Shown here one piece after another: positions 37,766-46,836 of a DNA stretch of 64,000 bases. The DNA comes from Pseudoalteromonas caenipelagi. GTDB taxonomy: Bacteria > Pseudomonadota > Gammaproteobacteria > Enterobacterales > Alteromonadaceae. Every line of letters starts with the position of its first letter. The stretch's first letter is position 1. Location: positions 512,177 to 576,176 of the forward strand of contig NZ_JABBPG010000003.1 in NCBI RefSeq assembly GCF_013140855.1, given 5' to 3'. The notes under the pieces were generated by a model. That model was not told the origin of the DNA. It saw only the letters and a list, made by a program, of their open reading frames with translations, and searched no databases. The position numbers and the translations under genes are program-made.

Positions 37766-40198
37766 TTGAAAGTGTTACCCATTGAAGCTGTCTACGGCCA
37801 ACTAACGTCTGAATTTGCGAACAATAAAACTGTATTGTTGCAAGCACCGCCCGGAGCCGGTAAATCTACATGGTTACCCTTACAGTTGCTGCGGGATAAT
37901 CGTTTTAACCGTATCATTATGCTTGAACCGCGTCGTTTAGCTGCGCGCAATATTGCGTATTTTTTGGCAGCACAACAAAATGAGCCCTTGGGCCAAAGCA
38001 TTGGCTTAAGAATGCGTAATGAGGTGAATCTATCCAACGACACGCGTTTAGAAATCGTCACAGAAGGCGTGTTAACACGTATGTTGCAAGCAGACCCAGA
38101 ACTTACTGATGTCGATCTTGTTATATTTGATGAATTCCATGAACGCTCACTTGCTGCCGACACTGCACTGGCATTTGCCCTAGAAACCCAGTCAGCTTTT
38201 CGAGATGATTTATGCATTTTGGTTATGTCAGCTACTTTAGATGGCGAGCGGTATCAGTCATTTTTGCAATGTCCCATTGTGTCATCAGATGGACGCAGTT
38301 TTCCTGTGGCAGAAATTTATCAGCCATTAAATGATGAAGCGAAATGGCTTGAAGCCATGCCAGCTCTCGTGACGCTCGCACTACAGCAACAATCTGGCAG
38401 TGCCTTAGTGTTTTTGCCCGGACAACGGGAAATAAAATATGTGCAACAGCAACTTATTGATAGATTGAGCAACGATATTGATGTCGTGGCGCTATTTGGG
38501 GAGCAAGATAAGGCAACACAGCAAACAGCGATTGCGCCTGCTCAGCTAGGCCGGCGTAAAGTCGTGTTAACAACCAACGTTGCTGAAACGTCGTTAACAA
38601 TTGAAGGCATTCGTATTGTTATTGATAGTGGTAAACGAAGAGCTGCAAAATTTAATATAAAAACGGGTGTAACGGAATTAAGCACTTTATCTATCTCGCG
38701 CTCATCCGCCATTCAACGTGCGGGCCGAGCAGGTAGAGTTGAGTCGGGGGTAGTATATCGATTGGGATCTCATGCGCAGTTTGAGCGACGTGATAAACAT
38801 GAGACCCCAGAAATTTTGTGCTCAGATATTACGCCTTTAGTGTTAGAGGCAAAAGTATGGGGCACCAATATTAATCAATTGCCGCTATTGGATAAGCCAA
38901 CATCAGCCGCTATTACGCAAGCTGAGTCGTTATTGCGACAGCTCGAGGCATTTGACGAGCAAAATAAACTCACAGCGTTGGGCAAGCGTATACATGAATT
39001 TGGTACTGAACCTAGACTTGCGCATATGTTGATAAAGGCAACTGAGATGGAACAGCAGCTACCTGGTATCAGTGCGCTTGCTTGCTATTTTGTTGCCTTG
39101 CTGGAAAGCCGTGTGAATGGTTCTCCTGAGCTTAGAGTAACTTTACAATCTCAGTTTGAACGTCCGCATAAGGCTTTTTCTGAGCAACTTAATGTTTGGT
39201 TAAAGCGTTTAAAAATTAATAAACCCAAAGAGTTGGCGTGTGAATATCTAAGCGTGGTTGTTGCGCTGGCGTTTCCTGATAGGCTAGCTAAGCGTCGTGG
39301 ACAAGGTTTTGTATTGGCTAATGGCGCAGGGGTGAACACTCACGAAAGCTACTGGTTAGACTCAGGTTTTTTAGCAATTGCGACGCTGGGCGGTCACAAA
39401 GGTCAGCGGATATTTAGTGCCACTGAGCTAGATTTACCACTACTTCAACAGCAGCTTCCTCACTTATTTATAAAACAAAGTGTGTGTGAGTTTGATGAAA
39501 AAAGAGCACGCTTTTTACATGAAGATCGCACTGTCATTGGTTCTTTAATTGTTGATGCTAAGCCATGTGATAAACCCATCGATGTACAAGCGCGCACACA
39601 GGCTTGGATAAGTTTAGTTCACAAGCATGGTTTAGCGTTGTTTAGTCAATACCCGCAAGTTGAACAACTGCTCACTCGTATGACGTTGGCACAACGTTTT
39701 TATCCTCAGGAGTTTAAGCAGGTAGATGAAGCCGCATTACTCACTAACCTCAACATGTGGTTAGCACCTTACTTAGACGATATTAAGCAGTTAGACCAAC
39801 TTAAAAAGTTTGACTTAGCCAATGCATTAAACAGCATACTAAGTTGGGAGCTGCAGCAGCGCTTAGGAGATATTCTACCTGTGCGTATTAGGGTGCCCAG
39901 CGGCTCGAACATAAAGGTTTATTACCAATTAGACGGGCCAGCTAAATTATCGGTTAAAATGCAAGAAGTTTACGGCCTAAATGACACCCCTAAACTCTGT
40001 GATGGGCAATTGTCATTGCTGATGGAGTTATTATCACCCGCACAAAGACCGTTGCAGTTAACTCAAGATTTAGCGAACTTTTGGCAAACCAGCTACAAAG
40101 ATGTACAAAAGGAAATGAAAGGGCGTTACCCCAAGCATTTTTGGCCTGATGACCCAAGTGTGGCGCAGGCAACTAATAAAGTAAAAAGTAGGATGTAA
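37766..40198 (+). CDS. hrpB: ATP-dependent RNA helicase HrpB
   Basis: 810 residues (E. coli 809). DEAH-type motifs: QAPPGAGKST (Walker A), DEFHERSLAAD (motif II), MSATLDG, TNVAETSLTIEGI and the arginine motif QRAGRAGR. The C-terminal HrpB domain includes RVPSGSNIKVYY and PAQRPLQLTQDLANFW. It starts at TTG 37766 or possibly the GTG 6 nt later; no strong ribosome site. Confidence 0.95.
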   Translation: MKVLPIEAVYGQLTSEFANNKTVLLQAPPGAGKSTWLPLQLLRDNRFNRIIMLEPRRLAARNIAYFLAAQQNEPLGQSIGLRMRNEVNLSNDTRLEIVTEGVLTRMLQADPELTDVDLVIFDEFHERSLAADTALAFALETQSAFRDDLCILVMSATLDGERYQSFLQCPIVSSDGRSFPVAEIYQPLNDEAKWLEAMPALVTLALQQQSGSALVFLPGQREIKYVQQQLIDRLSNDIDVVALFGEQDKATQQTAIAPAQLGRRKVVLTTNVAETSLTIEGIRIVIDSGKRRAAKFNIKTGVTELSTLSISRSSAIQRAGRAGRVESGVVYRLGSHAQFERRDKHETPEILCSDITPLVLEAKVWGTNINQLPLLDKPTSAAITQAESLLRQLEAFDEQNKLTALGKRIHEFGTEPRLAHMLIKATEMEQQLPGISALACYFVALLESRVNGSPELRVTLQSQFERPHKAFSEQLNVWLKRLKINKPKELACEYLSVVVALAFPDRLAKRRGQGFVLANGAGVNTHESYWLDSGFLAIATLGGHKGQRIFSATELDLPLLQQQLPHLFIKQSVCEFDEKRARFLHEDRTVIGSLIVDAKPCDKPIDVQARTQAWISLVHKHGLALFSQYPQVEQLLTRMTLAQRFYPQEFKQVDEAALLTNLNMWLAPYLDDIKQLDQLKKFDLANALNSILSWELQQRLGDILPVRIRVPSGSNIKVYYQLDGPAKLSVKMQEVYGLNDTPKLCDGQLSLLMELLSPAQRPLQLTQDLANFWQTSYKDVQKEMKGRYPKHFWPDDPSVAQATNKVKSRM

Positions 40199-40202
40199 TG
40201 TA

Positions 40203-40246
40203 CAAGCTAATAAAGTGGCATTTTAGCTTTTTTATTAGCTTGTCTT
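40203..40246. terminator. Long A/T stem between convergent genes
   Basis: CAAGCTAATAAA and TTTATTAGCTTG form a 12-13 bp stem with an AT-rich loop containing TTTTTT. It lies exactly between hrpB and the LacI gene and could serve either strand, but the T-run placement is weak. Confidence 0.45.
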
Positions 40247-41234
40247 ATGACTGTCGCTGAATAAATTCAGTGTTCGTTAGGAAAACCCCTTCTTGGGTGT
40301 TATTCAAGATTAAATCGCAAACTGTTTTGGCGATTTCGTCAGCATCAACTCGAATACTGCTCAGTGGTGGGTTCATAAACTGTGAATCGTCTAAATCTTC
40401 AAAACCAATAATGCTAATGTCAGTTCCTGGTCTTAGGCCTTGTTCTCTTAAATGTTCGATGGCGCCATATGCGACTACATCGTTAAAACATACAACTGAC
40501 TCAACCTGCGGTACTTGTGCTAGACATTGAGACATAGCGATGCGACCACCATGGCGATTTGCAGAACTATTGAAAACCCAACTTTGAATATCATGTTGTC
40601 CATTTAAGGCGTTGTTAAACCCATTTAAGCGCTGGATATACTCAGACGCCACTGCGTCACCACCAATAAAAGCGATGTGTTTGTGCCCCTTTGCCAGCAA
40701 AGCTTGTGTCGCTTGACATATGCCATGCTCGTTGTTGGGTAATACGCACGGTACGTTACTGTTGGCAACTTGACGCATGATTGTGACAACTTGAGTGTGA
40801 GGTGTTTTTAGCTGATTGAGCCAACTGGCTTGGGTGTTGATGGCAGGGGAAATCACGAGTGCCCTGACTCGATACTCTTGCAGCTTAGCAATCACTTGTG
40901 CTTGGGTGAGTGCATTGTCATTGGTATTCACTAATGTTGTCATAAAGCCAAGTGCGCGGATATGGTTTTCGAGGGTCACAGCTAGTTTTGCGCAATATGG
41001 CGTGGTCAAGTCGTTCACAACAATGGCGACTAAATCTGATGATTTACTGCGCAAAGCGGCTGCTTCTCGATTATACACATAGCCGGTTTGTTGTATGGCC
41101 GCATGCACTTTTTCTTTTGCCAGAGCACTGGTTTTTCCTTTTCCTTGCAATACCAGCGACACGGTAGATTTTGATACACCTGCGACACGCGCGACGTCAT
41201 GTATAGTCACTGACTGTTTAGAGTTTTTATCCAA
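40245..41234 (-). CDS. LacI-family transcriptional regulator
   Basis: 329 residues. N-terminal helix-turn-helix VTIHDVARVAGVSKSTVSLVL and hinge helix ALRSKSSDL, then a periplasmic-binding-like effector domain ending in LSSIRVDADEIAKTVCDLIL. It starts at TTG 41234 with no clear ribosome site; an alternative GTG is 8 codons later. No sugar-utilisation genes adjoin it. The nearest candidates for control are the TrpF-like and beta-RFAPS-like genes to its right. Ligand unknown. Confidence 0.88.
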   Translation of the reverse strand: MDKNSKQSVTIHDVARVAGVSKSTVSLVLQGKGKTSALAKEKVHAAIQQTGYVYNREAAALRSKSSDLVAIVVNDLTTPYCAKLAVTLENHIRALGFMTTLVNTNDNALTQAQVIAKLQEYRVRALVISPAINTQASWLNQLKTPHTQVVTIMRQVANSNVPCVLPNNEHGICQATQALLAKGHKHIAFIGGDAVASEYIQRLNGFNNALNGQHDIQSWVFNSSANRHGGRIAMSQCLAQVPQVESVVCFNDVVAYGAIEHLREQGLRPGTDISIIGFEDLDDSQFMNPPLSSIRVDADEIAKTVCDLILNNTQEGVFLTNTEFIQRQS

Positions 41235-41462
41235 TGTAATGATATCTATATTAATTTGGCAAAGGCTAAGTGCCTAAGCACGTCTTGTGTATGTGGTTTG
41301 AGCATTGTATCAAGCAGTTAAGCACATATGAAAGGCAGTTTGATCAGATCTTGATATTTGATTTCATATCATTTACACAATGCGGTTTTAGACCACTCAT
41401 CGACGTCTACCAAATAGGGGTGATTACAAGGCAATTGGTATGAATGCAGTTAGCCGACAACC

Positions 41463-41490
41463 TTTGCTAGAGTTAGCAAATTCTAGCAAA
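41463..41490. repeat. Triple TTTGCTA/TAGCAAA half-site array
   Basis: TTTGCTA (41463-41469), TAGCAAA (41474-41480) and TAGCAAA (41484-41490): an inverted pair plus a further copy one helical turn away. Intergenic between LacI gene and TrpF-like gene; could be a regulator operator, no protein can be assigned. Confidence 0.4.
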
Positions 41491-41529
41491 AGGGAGATTA
41501 TTTAAAAATCATGACGGCATCGTAAATGT

Positions 41530-41563
41530 TAAAATAAGTGACGCATCCGTGCTGTTCACTTAT
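41530..41563 (-). terminator. Terminator-like hairpin after the TrpF-like gene
   Basis: Minus strand ATAAGTGA - 14-nt loop - TCACTTATTTTAAC. An 8-bp perfect stem followed by a short T run, positioned just after the stop codon. Confidence 0.5.
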
Positions 41564-41569
41564 AGCTTA

Positions 41570-42274
41570 TTAGTCGCCTTTGACTAAATTGATAAAAGCA
41601 GAGACCTTTTTGGGGTCTTTACGACTCAATCGATTGGGTGCCAAGTTTGTGTGAGTAAATGAATCAACGGCCCATGGCTTTACAATGTTGATTGCTTGGT
41701 TGACATTGTTAACCGATAAACCACCTGCTAACACAACTGGAATTGCAACTCGGTTTACAAGTTCAGCACTGGTATTCCAATCATGTGTCGCACCAGTTGC
41801 ACCAACGCCGTATGGGTGCTCCTCGTCAGAGCCCTCGCTATCAAGTAAGAAGTAATCACATAGATGCTGATAGCCTAATGCTACAGTGATAGCATTAGGC
41901 TTGTTTATAGCAATGGCTAGCATGATCTTTACGTGGCTAAAGGTGCTTCGTAACTTAGACAGCTCAGCAAGTGGAATTGGCTTTTTACATGCAATATGCA
42001 CAACGTCAGGTTGTAGATATTCCAGCACTGAAGCGATGTCATCAAAGCTGTTACGAAACACTAATGCAACCTTACAAATGTGATTGGGGATCAGCGTAAA
42101 CAGATGTTTAACCTGTGACAGACTAGGCAAAACGTGTCCATCTAGTGCTTCGTTACCAATGATATTATCATCAGCTACAAAGCCCATGAAATCGGGCTTA
42201 CAGGATACACAGTCAAGCACATCTTGTTCAGTTGCTGCACCAAGGTAAATTTGGACTTTTGTAGAACTTTTCAC
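41570..42274 (-). CDS. TrpF-like (phosphoribosylanthranilate isomerase-family) protein lacking the catalytic Cys
   Basis: 234 residues with the TrpF fold pattern: YFLLDSEGSDE (the catalytic-Asp position, D145), GATGATHDW (phosphate binding, 158-166), AGGLSVNNVNQAI, and a C-terminal LSRKDPKKVSAFINLVK. The KxCG motif of true TrpF, which is intact in trpCF here, reads VQIYLGAAT, so the general-base Cys is absent. It therefore may act on a different phosphoribosylated substrate or be catalytically altered. It lies 39 nt behind the beta-RFAPS-like gene in the same operon, which suggests a linked PRPP-derived pathway. It is not the trp operon enzyme. Confidence 0.75.
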   Translation of the reverse strand: MKSSTKVQIYLGAATEQDVLDCVSCKPDFMGFVADDNIIGNEALDGHVLPSLSQVKHLFTLIPNHICKVALVFRNSFDDIASVLEYLQPDVVHIACKKPIPLAELSKLRSTFSHVKIMLAIAINKPNAITVALGYQHLCDYFLLDSEGSDEEHPYGVGATGATHDWNTSAELVNRVAIPVVLAGGLSVNNVNQAINIVKPWAVDSFTHTNLAPNRLSRKDPKKVSAFINLVKGD

Positions 42275-42313
42275 ATTTATTCCTTATGTAGAGTGAGCAA
42301 TATTCACCAGTAT

Positions 42314-43408
42314 CTACTTCAAAGTGATAGATAGCTTTTTGCCTGCACGACCAACACATACATCTGAAAAATAGGGTGAAAATTCTTTTTCTATGAGCTC
42401 GGCAAGTTCAAGTGCTTTTTCTTTTGAGTCGGCAAGTGCAAAGTAGCCGGGTCCTGCGCTGCTCATACCTGCGTAACTTGCTCCATGTTGTAATAAACAG
42501 GAGTTTAGGTTTTGCAATACTTCTGATTTATAGATGCCTTCAAGCACTTTGATATTACTGAATTTATTCATCTCCCAACCGAGCTCAAGTACGGTGTCCA
42601 AATCTTGGCTGAGTAGTGCGGGGAAAAAATCCTGATGCATAAATTTACGTAACTTTTGGCCATATTTTTGTTCACATGCCATAAAATGCTCTGCGACAAG
42701 TTGAGTTTCAACATCTTCGGATAGCGCGGCACCTTGTCCGTAAGACTCGAGTAGTTCGCCATTGAGGTTGGCTCTATTACCTACGGTTGTGACGACCCAT
42801 AAATTATCGGTGGGTACATTCGTGACAAAGCGGCTATTAGTGGCATCAGCTTGGATCCATACGATGCCACCATATAAAAAGCATGCTTCACCAACACCAG
42901 TATCTAAACCAAAATACAGTTTTCCGTTTGTACTGGCGTTTTCTATATAGTTTTGAGTAACAATATCCCACACTTCTTGTACAGAATAGGGCGAGCCGAA
43001 AAAGGCATTTAGCCCTGCAATAACGGCTGTATTGAAAGATACGTTAGAACCAAAGCCACTGTGTTTGTGCTCGATAAGTTTTTCAAGTTCAATGTGTATG
43101 TCGTTACCTTTGTAATTAACACATTGGCAAAACAGTTCAATTAAATGTCGGCCACTGGCAATATCACACCTGTTCTCAGGTTCGTTTTTTGATATTTTTA
43201 CTTTGTAGCCCACTGTGTCTGTAGAAATACCGACGCCACCACCACCTAATCCAGGTGACATATGTGAAAAGTTTAATACGCCGAAGTGTAAGCGCCCTGG
43301 GATCCAAACTTCAGCACTCTCGTACTGTGGTGATGCTTCACGAGACCACGACTGATGAATATTAAGCTGCTCCCCCGGATTGAAAAATCGCTGTACTTGT
43401 TCGCTCAT
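42314..43408 (-). CDS. Beta-ribofuranosylaminobenzene 5'-phosphate synthase-like protein (GHMP superfamily)
   Basis: 364 residues. IPGRLHFGVLNF (37-48) with a following glycine-rich GLGGGGVGISTDT and HSGFGSN (116-122) are the N-terminal and phosphate-loop motifs of beta-RFAP synthases. The characterised enzymes join PRPP to an aromatic acid with loss of CO2, in methanopterin synthesis, and relatives (ForT/PyfQ) make the C-riboside bond of formycin and pyrazofurin. The C-terminal part with SSAGPGYFAL fits the superfamily. Strong ribosome site (GAGG). Substrate is unknown; no methanopterin pathway genes are in view. GHMP small-molecule kinase is the alternative. Confidence 0.75.
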   Translation of the reverse strand: MSEQVQRFFNPGEQLNIHQSWSREASPQYESAEVWIPGRLHFGVLNFSHMSPGLGGGGVGISTDTVGYKVKISKNEPENRCDIASGRHLIELFCQCVNYKGNDIHIELEKLIEHKHSGFGSNVSFNTAVIAGLNAFFGSPYSVQEVWDIVTQNYIENASTNGKLYFGLDTGVGEACFLYGGIVWIQADATNSRFVTNVPTDNLWVVTTVGNRANLNGELLESYGQGAALSEDVETQLVAEHFMACEQKYGQKLRKFMHQDFFPALLSQDLDTVLELGWEMNKFSNIKVLEGIYKSEVLQNLNSCLLQHGASYAGMSSAGPGYFALADSKEKALELAELIEKEFSPYFSDVCVGRAGKKLSITLK

Positions 43409-43491
43409 TTTTTACCTCATTTAGAATAACTGTTCAGAAATTGGTGGACCAATTAAGTAGTCCACCAAGCTAATGGAGAAATGGTTAACCG

Positions 43492-45267
43492 TTATTTACA
43501 TAGCTGCGCAGCGGTTAGTGCTAATTTGGTCGTGTTTTGCAATTGGTTTTCATTGATTGGCATTGCACAACCTTGAGCTAAAGTGAAGCGTTTACCAGAT
43601 TTAAGATCTCTAAATATCTGCTGTTTGCCATTAGGCCAAGTGACTTTGACACTGACTCGTTTTGCCTTTTCAAGACCAAAATGTAAAACGCGCTCATTCA
43701 CAGAGTAGATACTGCTCGCACCTTCAATGGTTTGTGCCTGCATAAAGTGTTCAAATTCGCGGTCTTTATATATTTCTACACGCGCACCAATGGCATTGGT
43801 ATTGGAACCTTCGCCACCAACCAAGCGCAATTGCAGCCACTTGTTCTTATGATTAGAGGTATTTTTGAACAAGTATGGTTTACCTGTACCCGCTAAGTTT
43901 TTGCTCAAATCGGTAGGGTCTGCTTGTGGTGTGTTCACGAGATAAAAATCAACCAGACCGTCTTTGTTGATGTCAGCTTTTGCTGCGCCGCGACCGTCTA
44001 ACCATTGGTCATTTTGGCCATAATTAACGACGCCAGCTGAGTAGGTTGCATCTTCAAATGTACCGTCTTTTTTATTAATAAATAAGCGGCCAGGTCCGGC
44101 TCCGTTGGCTGCATCGCCAATGATACCCACGGGGGCCATGTTTTGAGCCATGTAAATATCTTGCCAGCCATCATTGTTGACATCGGCAAAGAACGTACCC
44201 CATGAGAACTCATAGGGGGCTTTCACTTTTGCTTGTTCACCTACATCAGTGAATGTACCGTCACCATTGTTTTTGAATAATGTTGGCCACGGATTATCCC
44301 AAGTTTCTGCAGGTGGGATCATAACGTCAGGTCGACTAGGATCTCTGTTAATGTACAAGTCACTGATATTTGTGCCATAAATATCCATTAAACCATCATT
44401 GTTGTAGTCACCTACAGCTAGGCCCATCCAAGCACCGTACTTGCTGATGTCACCAGCGATGTCTGTTTTATCAACGAATTTACCATTTTGGTTCTCTAAT
44501 AATGAGATAGGGCCTTGTTCGTGGCCCAAAAAGATGTCCACATCGTTGTCATTGTCGTAATCGAATACTGCGATGGCCCAAGTTGTGAAATCTTTACCAA
44601 CACCAACTTCATTAGTTACGTTGGTAAATGTCAGGTTGCCATTATTGCGATATAAGTGGCTTCTAACAGTTGGGTTTGTGCGGTTTGCTTGGGGATCAAA
44701 AATATCCATATCAATCATGCGCCCAACAATGATATCTAAATCACCATCTTTATCATAATCTAGCATCCCAACCGAGGTGGTAAATCCTGCTTCTTGTAGG
44801 CCTGATGACGCGCTTAGAGGCTTGAAAGTACCGTCTTTTTGGTTGATATAGATAACATCAGGGCCATCTTCTGCATTTACTCCATCTCCCATAGTCGTTT
44901 GGGCCGCAACGTACAGATCGTCATATCCATCATTGTTTAAATCACCAACAGCTATGCCCGTGGTATAACCTGTATTGTCCACGCCTGCTTGCGTAGCAAC
45001 ATTAGCGAATTTGCCATTGCCGAGGTTTTTGTATAATGCATTGGGCTGGCCATGACCGTTAGCCATGTAAATATCAACAAGGGTATCATTGTTGAAGTCA
45101 AAAAAAGCCACACCAGGCATAAATGACTCACCTTGAATTTCAAAGCCTTGCTGCAGTGCTTGAGTGGCATTGGCAAACCTAACATGTTGCGTGTTTGGTG
45201 TAGATTGGGCCATGACGAATGTGCTCATACACATTGAGGCAAGCAGGCTTGATTTAAAATATTTCAT
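43492..45267 (-). CDS. Secreted FG-GAP/ASPIC-UnbV repeat protein (CRTAC1-like)
   Basis: 591 residues with signal peptide (MKYFKSSLLASMCMSTFVMAQ). The body has about 6-7 repeats of the form DxNNDGxxDIY, such as DFNNDTLVDIYMANG, DLNNDGYDDLYVA and DYDKDGDLDIIVG, which form Ca2+-binding beta-propeller blades. It ends with an ASPIC/UnbV domain (GARVEIYKD..., RVLHFGLEKAKRVSVKVTWPNG). Role unknown; such proteins bind partners outside the cell or in the periplasm. It is 28 nt after the class III aminotransferase gene in the same operon. A 9-bp hairpin (43441-43468) separates it from the following beta-RFAPS-like gene. Confidence 0.85.
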   Translation of the reverse strand: MKYFKSSLLASMCMSTFVMAQSTPNTQHVRFANATQALQQGFEIQGESFMPGVAFFDFNNDTLVDIYMANGHGQPNALYKNLGNGKFANVATQAGVDNTGYTTGIAVGDLNNDGYDDLYVAAQTTMGDGVNAEDGPDVIYINQKDGTFKPLSASSGLQEAGFTTSVGMLDYDKDGDLDIIVGRMIDMDIFDPQANRTNPTVRSHLYRNNGNLTFTNVTNEVGVGKDFTTWAIAVFDYDNDNDVDIFLGHEQGPISLLENQNGKFVDKTDIAGDISKYGAWMGLAVGDYNNDGLMDIYGTNISDLYINRDPSRPDVMIPPAETWDNPWPTLFKNNGDGTFTDVGEQAKVKAPYEFSWGTFFADVNNDGWQDIYMAQNMAPVGIIGDAANGAGPGRLFINKKDGTFEDATYSAGVVNYGQNDQWLDGRGAAKADINKDGLVDFYLVNTPQADPTDLSKNLAGTGKPYLFKNTSNHKNKWLQLRLVGGEGSNTNAIGARVEIYKDREFEHFMQAQTIEGASSIYSVNERVLHFGLEKAKRVSVKVTWPNGKQQIFRDLKSGKRFTLAQGCAMPINENQLQNTTKLALTAAQLCK

Positions 45268-45295
45268 TGTTTTTCCTTAAATGATAGTTATGATT

Positions 45296-46636
45296 TTAAT
45301 TTGAAGACACTCTGTCAAACGCGAAATGAAGCGTTTTAACTAGGGTATCAACGTGAGATCGTGTGAAAGTCAGTGGCGGCGACAGAATGACTTTTGAACC
45401 AACATTTCGAATGATCACCCCTTGCGATTGGGCCAATTGAACAAGTTGTTGGTTTAAAGGTGAAGCTGGGTCTAATGGCGCTTTAGAGGTTTTGCATTCA
45501 ACTAAATCTAATACGACCATGAGGCCTTTACCCCTCACGTCTCCGACCAGTGAGTAGTGTTCTTTAAAAGGTCGCAAAGATTGCAGTAAATATTCTCCAA
45601 CTTGTGCTGCATTAATGTGTAGTTGCTGTTCTTGTACGATGCTAAGTGCAGTTAAACCTGCTGCGCATGCTAAAGGATGGCCTGAATACGTATACCCATG
45701 CATGATCATGCTTTCTGGGCCTGAGTGCTGCCAAGCTTTTGCGACTTTTTCGTTTAGAACTGTGGCGCCAAGAGGTATATAGCCAGAAGTTAGCCCCTTG
45801 GCTAAGCACATAATGTCGGGGCTGACTTGCCAGTTTCTGCAACCAAACAATTCACCGCTTCTGCCAAAGCCTGTGACAACCTCATCTGCAATAAGCAAAA
45901 TATTGTATTTATCACAGACTTTTCTAAACAGCGGCCATAGCTTTGCCGGTGGTACTATTACACCTCCTGCACCTTGGATAGGTTCTGCGATAAACGCAGC
46001 AATATTATGCTCGCCTATGGCTATGATTTTTTCTTCTAACTGGCTGGCAATAATGTCTGCTAACTCATCACTGTCGCTAGTCCATGGATTCCGATAAAGA
46101 CAAGGGGTAGGGATGTGGTGGCAGTTTTGCAGTAGCGGGGCGTAAGCTTGTTTATGTATTTCTATACCGGTAATAGAAGTAACCCCAAAATGTAAACCGT
46201 GATAACCATTCGTTAGCGAAATAAATTGTGTTTTATTTTTTTGGCCTTCCAGTAGCCAATATTGGCGAGCAAGTTTTAGTGCTGTTTCGTTGGCATCGGA
46301 GCCGCCAGAGCTAAACATGACTTTTGCCATTTGTTCTGGCTTTAACCAAGTCAATAGCTCGTTAGCCAACATTTCAGCAGGTTCGTTGGTGAAATCGACA
46401 AATGAGTTGTAAAAAGCAATTTTTTCCAGCTGTTCAGTGATTGCTTTATTCATTTTAGGGTGGTTGTGACCTACATTGACACACCAAAGACCCGCCATGC
46501 AATCTAGCAGTTCATTACCCTGTTTATCGTATACAAAAACCCCATCGCCTTTAACAATGGTGGTTTGCCCAATTAAATTTAAAATGCTAGGCGACACCAT
46601 TGGGTGCAGCACTGGGCTGTGATTATTATTTGTCAT
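45296..46636 (-). CDS. Class III (omega-type) aminotransferase
   Basis: 446 residues from the ATG at 46636, with AAGG upstream. PLP fold type I, class III: the DGxxxxL-like opening GDGVFVYDKQGNELLDCMAGLWCVNVGH, FSSGGSDANETALKLAR, FIAEPIQGAGGVIVPP, ADEVVTGFGRSG and the PLP lysine in CLAKGLTSGYIPLGA. Such enzymes move an amino group between pyruvate or 2-oxoglutarate and omega-amines or beta-amino acids. A TTG start further up would lie at the predicted transcription start and is rejected. Leader gene of the minus-strand operon through to the TrpF-like gene. Confidence 0.9.
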   Translation of the reverse strand: MTNNNHSPVLHPMVSPSILNLIGQTTIVKGDGVFVYDKQGNELLDCMAGLWCVNVGHNHPKMNKAITEQLEKIAFYNSFVDFTNEPAEMLANELLTWLKPEQMAKVMFSSGGSDANETALKLARQYWLLEGQKNKTQFISLTNGYHGLHFGVTSITGIEIHKQAYAPLLQNCHHIPTPCLYRNPWTSDSDELADIIASQLEEKIIAIGEHNIAAFIAEPIQGAGGVIVPPAKLWPLFRKVCDKYNILLIADEVVTGFGRSGELFGCRNWQVSPDIMCLAKGLTSGYIPLGATVLNEKVAKAWQHSGPESMIMHGYTYSGHPLACAAGLTALSIVQEQQLHINAAQVGEYLLQSLRPFKEHYSLVGDVRGKGLMVVLDLVECKTSKAPLDPASPLNQQLVQLAQSQGVIIRNVGSKVILSPPLTFTRSHVDTLVKTLHFAFDRVSSN

Positions 46637-46666
46637 GAATATATCCTTGCTAATTAATATATCCAC

Positions 46667-46695
46667 TTAGACTTGACAAAAAATATCCTGTGACA
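46667..46695 (-). promoter_or_regulatory. Candidate ECF promoter for the aminotransferase operon
   Basis: Minus strand TGTCACAGG (46695-46687), 14 nt, GTCTAA (46672-46667). Spacing and -10 match the site at 48636 exactly. Transcription would start about 20-25 nt before the ATG at 46636. Belongs to the five-site set described in the findings. Confidence 0.55.
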
Positions 46696-46705
46696 AAATA
46701 TTTTT

Positions 46706-46735
46706 TGTCACGCTTAGCCCCTTCAAATAGTCAAA
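46706..46735 (+). promoter_or_regulatory. Candidate ECF promoter for cytochrome b561
   Basis: TGTCACGCT (46706-46714), 15 nt, GTCAAA (46730-46735), about 100 nt before the b561 start. It is divergent from the site at 46667-46695. The spacer between the two contains the inverted pair TGACAAAAAATAT / ATATTTTTTGTCA. Confidence 0.5.
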
Positions 46736-46836
46736 CAATGCGTTAGTTAAAAGTGTTGAGTCTTTACGCAACGGAATGGGTAAATGTCTGAGCGAAAAAT
46801 AACCAATTTAAATATCGCACTGAGAGAGGAAAATTT

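Noticed and set aside
43492..45267. Repeated DxNNDG-like stretches as DNA repeats or CRISPR
   Set aside because: They are protein-level FG-GAP repeats with diverged codons; no direct DNA repeat array with spacers exists in the window.
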